64,000 bases of DNA from Acinetobacter sp. Ac_5812 (GCF_013072695.1 NZ_LXUK01000012.1:496546-560545); one strand, 5' to 3'; shown: positions 44,705 to 54,013, counted from the stretch's first letter. Notes: generated from the letters alone by a model not told the origin. Numbers and translations are program-made.

Positions 44705-45142
44705 ATGTCTCATAAATATGAATATGCAGGCTTCTGGATACGTGTGGGTGCCGCCATTATTGATTCCATCATTGTGATTGTTGCCATGATTCCATTAACC
44801 ATGATTTTTGGTGGCGGCAATACCACAGTTGCCTCTGATGGTTTTTCATCATTCCAATTTATGTCTACGGCAGATTGGATTTGGCAAATTTTCGCCGCAG
44901 TCTTTTATATTTTTTGCTGGATTAAATTTGCTGGTACACCAGGTAAGCGTCTGCTTCGATTAAAAGTGCTGGATGAAAAAACAGGTGAAAATGTGACTAT
45001 TGGACAGGCTATCATTCGTTATATTGGTTATATCCCAGCAACATTAGTATTTTTTATTGGTTTAATCTGGGTGGCATTTGATGCGAAGAAGCAAGGCTGG
45101 CACGACAAAATGGCAAAAACTGTCGTAGTAAGAGAGCTTTAA
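44705..45142 (+). CDS. RDD-family membrane protein
   Basis: The 145-residue protein has the RDD signature AGFWIRVGAAIIDSIIV near the N-terminus, with the Arg and Asp of the first membrane segment. Two more hydrophobic segments follow, and then TPGKRLLRLKV. GAGGGAA lies before the ATG. The function of such small RDD proteins is not well established; some are implicated in ion transport. Confidence 0.82.
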   Translation: MSHKYEYAGFWIRVGAAIIDSIIVIVAMIPLTMIFGGGNTTVASDGFSSFQFMSTADWIWQIFAAVFYIFCWIKFAGTPGKRLLRLKVLDEKTGENVTIGQAIIRYIGYIPATLVFFIGLIWVAFDAKKQGWHDKMAKTVVVREL

Positions 45143-45189
45143 TTTAGCGCGAAATTTTATCATGTAATAAAAAATTCATACGATAGGGC

Positions 45190-45217
45190 TTGTGAATCAG
45201 TTCGCATGTCCTATAAT
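45190..45217 (+). promoter_or_regulatory. Sigma-70-type promoter before a gene-free leader
   Basis: TTGTGA at 45190-45195 and a perfect TATAAT at 45212-45217, spaced 16, would start transcription near 45224. The next gene begins only at 45453, so the promoter serves either a long leader or a small RNA. Confidence 0.5.
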
Positions 45218-45223
45218 GCCGTT

Positions 45224-45352
45224 GAGTTTATTCACGGAGATCCTAAATGGGAAGTTGTTCGAGGTTCGGGTTTAATAAGGGATTAAGCCAAAGCGAATAC
45301 TGAGCAAGTGAGCTATTTAGGTCGGCTATCTTGCAATGAGATAGCTTTGCTA
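45224..45352 (+). ncRNA. Candidate small RNA or structured leader
   Basis: About 130 bases downstream of a good promoter carry no gene. They include a hairpin (GGTTTAAT with ATTAAGCC) around 45262-45285 and end with GCTATCT/AGATAGC at 45325-45345 followed by a short T-rich stretch. This could be a small RNA with a weak terminator, or the 5' leader of the gene at 45453. No known RNA family is recognised. Confidence 0.35.
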
Positions 45353-45452
45353 AAAATTATCTAAACCCTCCTATAAAATTTTGCTGTATCCACAAAATTT
45401 ATTGTATTGACTGCATCCTGTTTAGTTTCTCACCTAAAATGGGGAGAAGCCT

Positions 45453-46145
45453 ATGTTTTTTCACGCTTCCATTCAATGGCTTGCTATTGTTAACGTATTT
45501 ATTTTATGTGGATTATTGCTGACTCAAAAGAGTAAGGCGGGTCCACTCATCAACACCGATGATGTCTCCATTACAGCAGCGCAGCAATGTCAGCTAGAAA
45601 GCACTTATAGTTATAACAAGGATGGAACTTGGTCTTATCAAGTTGTCCCTGCTTGTAATCTCAATCAAAATTTAGAAGTATCGTTGGGTTATCACTCCAG
45701 TAAAGATCAAGACCAGATTCATGGCTTTTCGGTTCAAGCGAAAAGCATTTTAAAGCCAATGGACAATGACTGGGCTGTTGCCAGTAGTTTACAGCTATCA
45801 CGTGATGATGTTGCTCATCATGGAGATTTAAACTGGTTTTTGAATGTTCCTGTCAGTTTTCAACTCTTAGATCAACGTTTAGCTTTGGATACCAATCTCG
45901 GTTATCAACAGGCCGATGAGCGCCTAGTTCGCTGGGGAGTCGCTTCAACTTATACGCTGACCGAGCATGTCGGTGTAACAGTTGAAACGTATAATCAAGA
46001 TCGCCAAGCGCCATTCTTCCAAACAGCATTACAATACAGTTTGATTCCCAATGTTCTGACTTTAGAAGCATCCTTTGGTGATCGCTTACATCGCCTAAAA
46101 CAACATTGGTTTGGACTCGGCTTAAGTTATACGCCTTCATCCTAA
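45453..46145 (+). CDS. Exported beta-rich protein, outer-membrane-like
   Basis: The 230-residue protein has an N-terminal hydrophobic segment, probably a signal peptide (cleavage near SKAG). Repeated amphipathic strands follow, such as LEVSLGYHS, WAVASSLQLS and VGVTVETY, ending GLGLSYTPSS. This pattern suggests a small outer-membrane beta-barrel, but it lacks a C-terminal aromatic residue. GGGGAG lies before the ATG. No family is recognised. Confidence 0.6.
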   Translation: MFFHASIQWLAIVNVFILCGLLLTQKSKAGPLINTDDVSITAAQQCQLESTYSYNKDGTWSYQVVPACNLNQNLEVSLGYHSSKDQDQIHGFSVQAKSILKPMDNDWAVASSLQLSRDDVAHHGDLNWFLNVPVSFQLLDQRLALDTNLGYQQADERLVRWGVASTYTLTEHVGVTVETYNQDRQAPFFQTALQYSLIPNVLTLEASFGDRLHRLKQHWFGLGLSYTPSS

Positions 46146-46201
46146 TTGTTTCAAATCTAGTTAATCTGTCATTAAAAACATTGATAATAAATAGGTGTAA
46201 G

Positions 46202-46921
46202 ATGCAATTAAAATTTTTACAAAATGTTGATTTATCGAATATTGCTGACACGCTGGTCAGCTTATCCGTTGCTTTTATACTGGGTGCATTGATTGGCGTA
46301 GAGCGCCAGTATCGACAACGCACGGCTGGACTCAGAACCAATGTACTGGTTGCTGTCGGTGCTGCAATTTTTGTCGATATTGCGACCAATTTAACGGGTG
46401 CAGAAGGCGCAGTCCGCGTGATTGCCTATGTGGTTTCAGGGATCGGTTTCTTGGGTGCGGGTGTGATTATGCGCCAAGAAGGTAATATTCATGGTCTAAA
46501 TACCGCAGCGACTCTCTGGTGCTCCGCAGCTGTGGGGGCTTCGGCTGGTTCAGACCTCATTATTGAAGCAATACTGGCAACTGGATTTATTTTGGCGGCA
46601 AATACGTTATTAAGACCCATTGTCCATGTCATTGACCGCCGTCCGATTGATGATGACACCGAAGTTTTACATGTCATCTATATTATTTGTGACCGTAGTC
46701 AGAGTAAGGTGGTGATGGATGAGTTGAATTTAACCTTGCAACACCATAATTATCCGGCCAAAGATATTGAAGTCACACCGTTTGGTGAAAAAGAGGTCGA
46801 GATTGAAGTCACTTTGATTGCAACCTCCATTGATGCAGAAGAAGCGCAGCATATTATTAATCATTTGAATGCCATGCCACAAATTAGACAGGCATTTTGG
46901 GATAAAAATACCATCAATTAA
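46202..46921 (+). CDS. MgtC/SapB-family inner-membrane protein
   Basis: The 239-residue protein has the MgtC signature in its N-terminal membrane part: FILGALIGVERQYRQRTAGLRTNVLVAVGAA and VSGIGFLGAGVI. A soluble ACT-like C-terminal domain of about 80 residues follows. The start at 46202 has AGG upstream; the longer frame from 46106 overlaps the preceding gene. MgtC proteins are linked to magnesium stress and ATP synthase control in other bacteria. Regulation here is not visible. Confidence 0.85.
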   Translation: MQLKFLQNVDLSNIADTLVSLSVAFILGALIGVERQYRQRTAGLRTNVLVAVGAAIFVDIATNLTGAEGAVRVIAYVVSGIGFLGAGVIMRQEGNIHGLNTAATLWCSAAVGASAGSDLIIEAILATGFILAANTLLRPIVHVIDRRPIDDDTEVLHVIYIICDRSQSKVVMDELNLTLQHHNYPAKDIEVTPFGEKEVEIEVTLIATSIDAEEAQHIINHLNAMPQIRQAFWDKNTIN

Positions 46922-47035
46922 GCCTTGGAAATAGTTTCTATATCATGTAGTTGAGATAGATTGTCCCAAAAATGATATATAAAATGTCTATTGTTTCACA
47001 TAAAATGAAGCCAGCTTGATAACAATGAGAACTGT

Positions 47036-48868
47036 ATGAGTTCAGAAGCACATTCAATTAGCTTAATTGCACCCGTGGTTTTATTGGCTGCGGCAGTGAT
47101 TGCAGTACCTATTTTTAAACGGATTGGCTTGGGTTCCGTCCTTGGTTATTTAATTGCAGGTCTGATTATTGGACCCTTTGGTTTTGCTTTTTTTCATGAT
47201 TCGGCTTCGATCTTACACATTGCAGAACTTGGGATCGTGATGTACTTATTTGTGATTGGTCTGGAGATGCAGCCCTCACATTTATGGAGTTTAAGACGTG
47301 AAATCTTTGGACTAGGCACCTTGCAAATTGTTGCCTGTGCTTTGGCATTGACTGGCGTAGGTTTATTGTTTGGTTTTACTTGGCAAGTTGCCTTTATCGG
47401 TGCGGCGGGTTTTGTCCTGACTTCCACGGCTATTGTGATGCAACTGTTGGGCGATCGCGGTGATATCGCTCAGCCACAAGGGCAAAAGATTGTGGCCATT
47501 TTATTATTTGAAGATTTGTTGATTGTACCTTTACTGGCAATTGTTGCTTTTATGGCGCCGAACCATGTGGTGGAAAGTACTTCGACACGCTTGGAAAGTA
47601 TCGGAATTGGTTTGATTGCGATTGCAGGTCTGATTGCCGCAGGGTATTGGTTGCTGAACCCATTATTTAGATTGCTTGCCGCGGCAAAAGCCCGAGAGGT
47701 GATGACTGCGGCAGCGCTGCTGGTGGTTTTAGGTGCCGCATTGTTGATGCAAGTCAGCGGTTTATCCATGGCGATGGGGGCTTTCTTGGCAGGGGTATTG
47801 TTATCTGAATCGACTTTTAGACATCAGATTGAAGCAGATATTGAACCTTTCCGTGGCTTATTATTGGGCTTGTTCTTCCTCGGTGTCGGGATGTCACTGG
47901 ATTTATCGGTGGTTGCTCAGAATTGGCAACTGATTGTCAGCGGTGTTTTAGCGATGATGTTTGCTAAGGCCCTGATGATTTATATCGTGGCGCGTGTGAC
48001 CAAGAGTCCGCATACTGAAGCTTTAGATCGTGCATTGTTGATGGCACAGGGTGGTGAATTTGCCTTTGTCCTGTTTGCAGCTGCAGTCAGTGCTCAGGTC
48101 ATTGATAATTCAGTCAAATCGAATCTGACCGCGATTGTGGTGTTGTCCATGGTATTGACCCCGATTTTAGGCATTGTGTTTAAACGTTTTACCGAAACCA
48201 AAGATCAGATCAATTTAGACAATGTCAATATTGCTGAAGGCTTGAGTGGCAGTGTACTGATGATTGGCTTTGGTCGTTTTGGTCAAGTGACCAGTCAATT
48301 ACTATTGGCAAGAGGAGTCGATGTCACCATTATTGACAATGACATCGACATGATTCAAAACGCAGAAAAGTTTGGTTTTAAAATCTATTATGGGGATGGC
48401 TGCCGTTTAGATATTCTGCATGCTTCGGGTGCATCTACAGCTCAAGCCATCGTCGTTTGCGTAGACAGTAAAGAAACCACCAATCGGATTGTCGAGTTGG
48501 TCACCCATGAATTTCCATTGGCTAAGCTGCTGGTTCGTTCTTATGATCGTGAACATTCACTCTATTTAGTCAAGCATAAAGTGGATTATATGATTCGAGA
48601 AACCTTCGAATCAGCGATCAAGTTTGGTGGGGTGATTTTACAAGAATTGGGTGTTGATGAAGATGAAGTTCAACGCATCAGTGATGAAATTCGTGATCGT
48701 GATGATGAGCGTTTTGAAACAGAGATCGCTGCGGATGATGTTTATGCAGGTGTAGGCTTACAATATACACATTCACATCCGCGTCCAACAGCGCCATTAA
48801 TTCGTCCTAAAAAAGCAGCACGTATTTTAAATGATGAGGAAGCACAAAAGGATTTAGAGGAAAAGTAA
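47036..48868 (+). CDS. CPA2 cation:proton antiporter (KefB/C type)
   Basis: The 610-residue protein has about twelve membrane segments in the CPA2 antiporter pattern (GSVLGYLIAGLIIGPFG, FVIGLEMQPS, LLFEDLLIVPLLA). A cytosolic RCK/TrkA-N domain follows with MIGFGRFGQVTSQLL and DNDIDMIQ. This matches glutathione-gated potassium efflux systems or their relatives. No kefF or kefG partner is adjacent. The C-terminal 60 residues are charged and variable. Confidence 0.88.
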   Translation: MSSEAHSISLIAPVVLLAAAVIAVPIFKRIGLGSVLGYLIAGLIIGPFGFAFFHDSASILHIAELGIVMYLFVIGLEMQPSHLWSLRREIFGLGTLQIVACALALTGVGLLFGFTWQVAFIGAAGFVLTSTAIVMQLLGDRGDIAQPQGQKIVAILLFEDLLIVPLLAIVAFMAPNHVVESTSTRLESIGIGLIAIAGLIAAGYWLLNPLFRLLAAAKAREVMTAAALLVVLGAALLMQVSGLSMAMGAFLAGVLLSESTFRHQIEADIEPFRGLLLGLFFLGVGMSLDLSVVAQNWQLIVSGVLAMMFAKALMIYIVARVTKSPHTEALDRALLMAQGGEFAFVLFAAAVSAQVIDNSVKSNLTAIVVLSMVLTPILGIVFKRFTETKDQINLDNVNIAEGLSGSVLMIGFGRFGQVTSQLLLARGVDVTIIDNDIDMIQNAEKFGFKIYYGDGCRLDILHASGASTAQAIVVCVDSKETTNRIVELVTHEFPLAKLLVRSYDREHSLYLVKHKVDYMIRETFESAIKFGGVILQELGVDEDEVQRISDEIRDRDDERFETEIAADDVYAGVGLQYTHSHPRPTAPLIRPKKAARILNDEEAQKDLEEK

Positions 48869-48886
48869 GAACTGATTCTATTCTCC

Positions 48887-48919
48887 AATAAGCCTTAGTC
48901 AATCTAAGGCTTATTTTTT
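48887..48919. terminator. Terminator overlapping the end of benE
   Basis: AATAAGCCTTAG and its complement pair around a 5-base loop, followed by a T-run on the plus strand, ending the Kef-like gene. The 3' arm also encodes the last codons and stop of the convergent benE. Confidence 0.85.
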
Positions 48920-50082
48920 GCTTTAAATCTAAATAAGATCAGCACGAAGATACCCAATAACAAACCCCAAAACGCTGAGCCAATGCCCCAGAATTGGACA
49001 CCTGAGGCACTACATAAAAAGGTGAGTAGCGCAGCTTCACGTTCTTCTACATTTGAAAAAGCGACTGCAATGTTATGGCTAATCGTTGCAAATAAGGCAA
49101 TCCCTGCAAGCGCCACAATAAAGATTTGTGGGAATGACATCAGCAGGCTGACCAGCGTCGCAGCAAAAAGCCCCATTAAGATATAGAACAGACCACAGCT
49201 AATGCCTGCAATATAGCGTTTGCTTGGATCTGGATGCACTTGATCATCTAGACTTACCGCTGCACTGATTGCTGCTAAATTGATTGAGAAACAGCCGAAA
49301 GGCGCAAAAACAGTATGTGCAACACCAGTCCAACCGACCAACTGATTCACATGCGGGTGGTAGCCATAGCTTTTAATCATGGCAATCCCGGGCAAGTTTT
49401 GTGAGGTCATGTTGATCACAAACAGTGGCAAAGCTAGGCCTAAGACGGCAGACCAAGAAAAAGAGGGCTGCATCCATACCGGTTGGGTTAGTGACCATGT
49501 GATCGACTGGAGTTTAAAGTCGATAAATAGTGGGCAAATTGCTGCGCCTAAAATCACGGTCAGTACAATGCTATAACGTGGGAATAAGCGTTTTGAAACC
49601 AAATAGATCACAAGCATACTGAGAATAAAGCCAAGATGGCTTTCTAAGCTGCTAAAAATCTGAATACCAAATTTTAATAAGATTCCTGCCAGCATGGCAC
49701 AGGTCAGACTTTGTGGAATATGTGCCAATAGTTTTTGGAAGATTCCTGAAAAACCAACAATTGCAATGGCAATACCACAGACCAAGAAAGCACCAATCGC
49801 TTCATACAAATCATAATGTCCAGTCGATGCAATGATCAGTGCAATCCCTGGCGTCGACCATGCGGTGGCAACGGGATATTTATATTTCCAAGATAGAATC
49901 AAACCCGAGAGACCAATGGCAAGTCCCAATGCCCAAAACCAAGAACTGATTTGAGCAGTATTGGCACCTAAAGATTGCGCACCTTGAATGACGAGGATGG
50001 CGGAAACACTAATCCCGATTAAGAAAGTAATAAAGCCAGCAAAAACTGCTGGAATTGAAAAATCTTGGAGGAGACGTTGCAT
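48904..50082 (-). CDS. benE: BenE-family benzoate transporter
   Basis: The 392-residue membrane protein has about twelve hydrophobic segments and BenE-type wording: FITFLIGISVSAILVIQGAQ at the N-terminus, ATAWSTPGIALI, PLFVINMTSQNLPGIAM and FGCFSINLAAISAAV. It should import benzoate or a similar aromatic acid. No ben catabolic genes are adjacent, so its link to benzoate is by family. The ribosome site is weak. Its end is shared with a terminator hairpin. Confidence 0.87.
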   Translation of the reverse strand: MQRLLQDFSIPAVFAGFITFLIGISVSAILVIQGAQSLGANTAQISSWFWALGLAIGLSGLILSWKYKYPVATAWSTPGIALIIASTGHYDLYEAIGAFLVCGIAIAIVGFSGIFQKLLAHIPQSLTCAMLAGILLKFGIQIFSSLESHLGFILSMLVIYLVSKRLFPRYSIVLTVILGAAICPLFIDFKLQSITWSLTQPVWMQPSFSWSAVLGLALPLFVINMTSQNLPGIAMIKSYGYHPHVNQLVGWTGVAHTVFAPFGCFSINLAAISAAVSLDDQVHPDPSKRYIAGISCGLFYILMGLFAATLVSLLMSFPQIFIVALAGIALFATISHNIAVAFSNVEEREAALLTFLCSASGVQFWGIGSAFWGLLLGIFVLILFRFKAKNKP

Positions 50083-50190
50083 CTATGCATCTATACTTGT
50101 TTAAAATTTGTTGAAAAGTATATCGTTAATGCGACTTAAATCGTAGTTCTAAAATGATTGGATAAATTGATCATTCGATCAATTTTATGC

Positions 50191-50841
50191 TTAGCTAAGC
50201 GTCGAAGTTGCCAATCTTAAACCGAAACCAAAGAATAAGATCCCAACCAGACAAATTCCCGCAGCTGCAATTTTATAGTTATGTCTGAAAAAGCCAGCCA
50301 GTTTAATTCCAGAGAAAATCAAGGCGGTTAAATAGCTAAAACTTACAATTTGCACAATCAATGCCAACACTAAAAAGCTTAATGCCGGATAGGCATAATC
50401 TGGTTCCACAAACTGCACAAAGAAAGAGAGGAAAAATAAGATTGCTTTCGGATTCAGTAAGCTGATACTGAGTGCCGTACGATAGGGATGAACTTGATCA
50501 AGTTTAGGTAAATCAGCTAGCTCGGCATGGTGAGGCGGCTTATTCCAAGTTTGATAAGCACCTTGTAATAATTTAAAACCTAAGTAGGCGAGATAACAAG
50601 CCCCTGTTAATTTAAGAATAATAAACAGGATCGGGAAGGCTTTGAGTAAGGATGCTGCACCTAATACTGTACACAGGATTAAAATAGAATCGCCTGTAAA
50701 TACACCACAAGCTGCCGCGTAACCCGTACGAATGCCATAACGAGAAGCTACGGACATGACATAGAGAGAGTTCGGGCCAGGTAATAACACAATTAAGATT
50801 GTACCAATAATATAAGTGGTTAAATCTGTTATACCGAACAC
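50191..50841 (-). CDS. leuE: LysE/RhtB-family exporter, LeuE-like
   Basis: The 216-residue protein has six membrane segments and LysE/RhtB motifs: LLPGPNSLYVMSVASRYGIRTGYAAACGVFTGD near the N-terminus and LNPKAILFFLSFFVQF in the middle. The wording is close to LeuE, an exporter of leucine and analogues. It lies after a terminator that separates it from transaldolase, so it probably has its own promoter. Confidence 0.8.
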   Translation of the reverse strand: MFGITDLTTYIIGTILIVLLPGPNSLYVMSVASRYGIRTGYAAACGVFTGDSILILCTVLGAASLLKAFPILFIILKLTGACYLAYLGFKLLQGAYQTWNKPPHHAELADLPKLDQVHPYRTALSISLLNPKAILFFLSFFVQFVEPDYAYPALSFLVLALIVQIVSFSYLTALIFSGIKLAGFFRHNYKIAAAGICLVGILFFGFGLRLATSTLS

Positions 50842-50853
50842 AGTGAACTCATT

Positions 50854-50893
50854 AAAAAACCGATTTTCGCTAATATAACAAAAATCGGTTTTT
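50854..50893 (-). terminator. Intrinsic terminator after transaldolase
   Basis: AAAACCGATTTT and AAAATCGGTTTTT pair around a loop of about 12 bases, in the gap between transaldolase and the LeuE-like gene. On the minus strand it ends the transaldolase message. Confidence 0.8.
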
Positions 50894-50913
50894 ATTGGTG
50901 AAAAATCGACTAA

Positions 50914-51903
50914 TTATGGTTTGATTTCAGCATCAATACCAAAAGACTGACGTAACAACAAACTAAGCTGATCACGGGCTTTGATAAAGCCATCAATACC
51001 CCCTTGTAGTAATTGGAAAGCCATCAAATCTTGCTCAAGTTCAGCTTTAAAACTCTCTTTGCTTTGTGCTGCACGTTCAATTTTTTCTGCGTGTTGCGCA
51101 AATTCAGCACTCAGTTGAGGTTCAACAAGCTGTTGGTCTTGTTCCAACTGAGCCAACAGATTTGGGGCAATTGTAAGTAAGTCACAACCTGCTAAACCAA
51201 GTACTTGTGCAGTACTGCGGAAGCTTGCACCCATCACTTGAGTCGGAATGGCATGCTGTTTGTAGTAATTATAAATCTTTTTCACAGACAGCACGCCTGG
51301 GTCTTTGGCAATTGGATATTGCTCGACACCTTCAGCTTTTTTATACCAATCTAGAATACGACCTACAAAAGGTGAGATCAGCGTGACTTTCGCATCAGCA
51401 CAAGCCTGAGCTTGATGTAAACCGAATAACAAAGTGAGATTACATGGAATACCTTCAGCTTCAAGCACTTTTGCAGCTTGGATGCCTTCCCATGTAGACG
51501 CGATTTTAATCAGGATACGAGATTGCTCAATACCGTAACCTCGATAGAGCTGAGATAACTCACGTGCTTTGGCAATTGTCGCTTCCGTGTTGTAAGAAAG
51601 AGAAGCATCGACTTCGGTAGAAACACGACCATCGATCAATTTTAAAATTTCGACACCAAACTTCACAGTCAAAATATCAATAGTGCGTTCGATTAGTTCA
51701 TCACGTTGATAGCCTTCCTGCTTAGCTTGAGTATAAGCATCTTCTATCAGTTCTCGGCTTTCTGGTTGTTCAGCTGCAGCTGTGATCAGAGATGGATTGG
51801 TTGTTGCATCAAGTGGACGAAATTTTTCAATCGCTTCTAGATCACTACTATCGGCAACAACGGTGGTTAAATTTTTTAATTGGTGTAATGCGTTCTGAGT
51901 CAT
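50914..51903 (-). CDS. tal: Transaldolase
   Basis: The 329-residue protein is a class I transaldolase of the pentose phosphate pathway. DATTNPSLI near the N-terminus and the Schiff-base lysine Lys133 in ILIKIASTWEG are present, with GASFRSTAQVL further on. The length is close to the enterobacterial TalB. The ribosome site is weak. It is in the same direction as the LeuE-like gene but separated by a terminator. Confidence 0.95.
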   Translation of the reverse strand: MTQNALHQLKNLTTVVADSSDLEAIEKFRPLDATTNPSLITAAAEQPESRELIEDAYTQAKQEGYQRDELIERTIDILTVKFGVEILKLIDGRVSTEVDASLSYNTEATIAKARELSQLYRGYGIEQSRILIKIASTWEGIQAAKVLEAEGIPCNLTLLFGLHQAQACADAKVTLISPFVGRILDWYKKAEGVEQYPIAKDPGVLSVKKIYNYYKQHAIPTQVMGASFRSTAQVLGLAGCDLLTIAPNLLAQLEQDQQLVEPQLSAEFAQHAEKIERAAQSKESFKAELEQDLMAFQLLQGGIDGFIKARDQLSLLLRQSFGIDAEIKP

Positions 51904-52019
51904 TGAGATAGCGTTCTTACATAAACAATATTATTGGTAACTTCTGTTATAACACAATCTGGGTGAAAGCAAAGCCCTGCATTTGTTTGCAGAATTGTTC
52001 ATCCTGTCTGTACTTGCAG

Positions 52020-52913
52020 TTATGTCTCATTTTTTTTGCGTTGCTGTCGGATATGATCAATTAAGTATTTTGCAGCAAGACCTAACTCACTTTCACGGCT
52101 CCAAACAAGATCGACGTAGTATTCAAATTTGGGCGTGAAGTCATACATTTCTAAAATCTTAAGCTTCTTTTTAAGCTCTGGATTCTCATTGAACATTTGT
52201 AATGGGAGAACGCCCCAACCTAAGTTACGAATAATCATCATACAAGCGGAATGATGATTATCAGTACGCCAATAGTCTTTTGAATAAAGCAATTCAGGCT
52301 TGATGCTATGATCACGGCTTGCAACTACAATTTGGCGTGTTTGTACGATTTGTTCAAAAGATACGTGATCGAGTTGTGCTAAAGAATGATTTTTAGCAAT
52401 GACAGGAACAAGCGCCTCTCTTTTTAGTTCCACAAATTGTTCACGGCTATCTAATTGTTCACGTTCAAACATCAATGCAAGTTGTGCAGATTGATCGAGC
52501 AGCATCTGCAAGGCATCTTCTTGTGGAGCAGAAAAGATATTAATAGCCAGACTTGGAAACCGCTGCTCCAGTAAGGTGATATAGTCAGTCCAGTTGGTAT
52601 ACAGCAGCTCAGACACTACCACGATATTGAGAGTCGATTCCAAACCCGTACTCAAAGCATGCGCATGTTGTTTCCATTGATTTATTTCAATCAATAATTG
52701 TTGCGTCTTTTCGTACAGGACGATGGCTTCTGCTGTTGGAATGGGTTCACGTCCGACGCGTTCAAACAAATTAAGATTGAGGTCAATTTCTAAATTGGCA
52801 ATCGACATGCTTACCGCAGAGGGAACCTTGCCTAATTTACGGGCTGCGGCAGAAAAAGAGCCTGTTTCAATCACGGTTTGAAACACGATGAGTTGTTCTT
52901 GATTAATATTCAT
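52020..52913 (-). CDS. aceR: LysR-family regulator, AceR-like
   Basis: The 297-residue LysR protein has FQTVIETGSFSAAARKLGKVPSAVSMSI at its N-terminal DNA-binding domain and a typical effector domain. It is transcribed divergently from the AceI pump gene with an 87-base gap, the arrangement known for AceR in A. baumannii. AceR activates aceI in response to chlorhexidine and diamines there. Identity here rests on position. Confidence 0.82.
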   Translation of the reverse strand: MNINQEQLIVFQTVIETGSFSAAARKLGKVPSAVSMSIANLEIDLNLNLFERVGREPIPTAEAIVLYEKTQQLLIEINQWKQHAHALSTGLESTLNIVVVSELLYTNWTDYITLLEQRFPSLAINIFSAPQEDALQMLLDQSAQLALMFEREQLDSREQFVELKREALVPVIAKNHSLAQLDHVSFEQIVQTRQIVVASRDHSIKPELLYSKDYWRTDNHHSACMMIIRNLGWGVLPLQMFNENPELKKKLKILEMYDFTPKFEYYVDLVWSRESELGLAAKYLIDHIRQQRKKNET

Positions 52914-52937
52914 CTGTCAAAAATACTGAAAGAATCT

Positions 52938-52950
52938 GATTGGATTAATC
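52938..52950. promoter_or_regulatory. Candidate LysR binding site in the aceR-aceI gap
   Basis: GATT-N5-AATC lies 51 bases before the aceI ATG. Its dyad form fits a LysR-type site, and the short gap leaves room for few others. Binding is not shown. Confidence 0.35.
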
Positions 52951-53000
52951 AAAATTATAAAAATAAAATAGCCTCCATCCAAATAAAAGAGTGTTATGAA

Positions 53001-53432
53001 ATGTTGATTTCCAAAAGAAGACTCGTTCATGCAATTAGCTATGAAGTGATTTTATTGGTCATCATCGCAATTGCGTTAAGCTTTATTTTTAGTATGCCAC
53101 TAGAAGTGACTGGGATTCTGGGTACGATCATGGCTGTAATTTCCGTATTCTGGAATATGATCTTTAACCATTACTTTGAAAAAGTGGAACATAAATATCA
53201 GTGGGAAAGAACCATTCCAGTCCGCATTCTGCATGCCATTGGGTTTGAAGGTGGTTTGATGCTGGCTACCATTCCAATTATTGCATATATGATGAAAATG
53301 AGCTTTATCGAGGCTTTAATTCTCGATTTCGGTTTGACCATGTGTATTTTGGTTTATACATTTATCTTCCAGTGGTGTTATGACCTTGTAGAAGGTCGTT
53401 ATTTCCCAAATGCAAAACTTGCTTCTTCATGA
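53001..53432 (+). CDS. aceI: PACE-family efflux pump AceI
   Basis: The 143-residue protein has four membrane helices in two tandem repeats and closely matches AceI of Acinetobacter baumannii. The essential Glu15 in SYEVILL is present, along with FWNMIFNHYFEK, RILHAIGFEGGL and TFIFQWCYDL. In A. baumannii it exports chlorhexidine, and short-chain diamines such as putrescine and cadaverine. The ATG at 53001 is chosen because the frame upstream overlaps the regulatory gap. A terminator follows. Confidence 0.93.
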   Translation: MLISKRRLVHAISYEVILLVIIAIALSFIFSMPLEVTGILGTIMAVISVFWNMIFNHYFEKVEHKYQWERTIPVRILHAIGFEGGLMLATIPIIAYMMKMSFIEALILDFGLTMCILVYTFIFQWCYDLVEGRYFPNAKLASS

Positions 53433-53441
53433 TGATGAAAC

Positions 53442-53479
53442 AAAAGCATTCTTCGGAATTTTCTGAAGAATGCTTTTTT
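53442..53479 (+). terminator. Intrinsic terminator after aceI
   Basis: AAAAGCATTCTTC and GAAGAATGCTTTTTT form a 13-bp stem around a 10-base loop, with a T-run. Confidence 0.9.
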
Positions 53480-53617
53480 ATGGTTTTAGAAAAAAAGGTT
53501 TGATTACAGTATTGATAAAGTCAGAACAATAAAGTTTATTTAATATTGTGTAAGAAAGTAGCAAACATAGTAAAAATAAATAGATATCACAACGCAAGAT
53601 CGTAGGAGAATAACAAT

Positions 53618-54013
53618 ATGCCAAGTGTGCTGATCGAAGTCAGGCAGCAATATCCAGTCGCAGTTGAGCTGGAGATTATGGAAGCGGTGCATACTGCGCT
53701 TAGAGATGCGTTTAAAATCATGGCCAGTGATCGAAATGTGCGTTTAATTGTCCATGAAGCACATCGTTTTCAATGTCCGCCAGAAAAGGCAAAACCTGAA
53801 TGTTATACCTTGATCAGTATTGATGCTTTTCTTGGACGTTCCTTAGATGCCAAGCGTCAGCTGTATAAATTGATTGTGCATAATCTTGAACCAATAGGCA
53901 TTCCTAAAGATCATGTGAAAATTATGCTTCGAGAGTTGCCTTCGGAAAATTTTGGTGTTCGTGGTGGACAAGCAGCTTGTGATGTTAATTTAGGATTTAA
54001 GATTGATGTTTAG
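53618..54013 (+). CDS. Tautomerase-family protein
   Basis: The 131-residue protein starts MPSVLIEVR, placing the catalytic Pro at residue 2 after Met removal. It resembles the longer tautomerase branch related to malonate semialdehyde decarboxylase. AGGAG lies before the ATG. Substrate and pathway are unknown, and no aromatic genes are adjacent. Confidence 0.8.
   Translation: MPSVLIEVRQQYPVAVELEIMEAVHTALRDAFKIMASDRNVRLIVHEAHRFQCPPEKAKPECYTLISIDAFLGRSLDAKRQLYKLIVHNLEPIGIPKDHVKIMLRELPSENFGVRGGQAACDVNLGFKIDV

Noticed and set aside
45255..45290. A tRNA-like stretch with GGTTCG wording.
   Set aside because: No acceptor stem or anticodon arm can be folded around it; it is more likely part of a leader or small RNA.
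45853..46389. A 178-codon minus-strand frame across the exported protein and the MgtC gene.
   Set aside because: It spans two plus-strand genes, has no family motif, and looks like a shadow frame.
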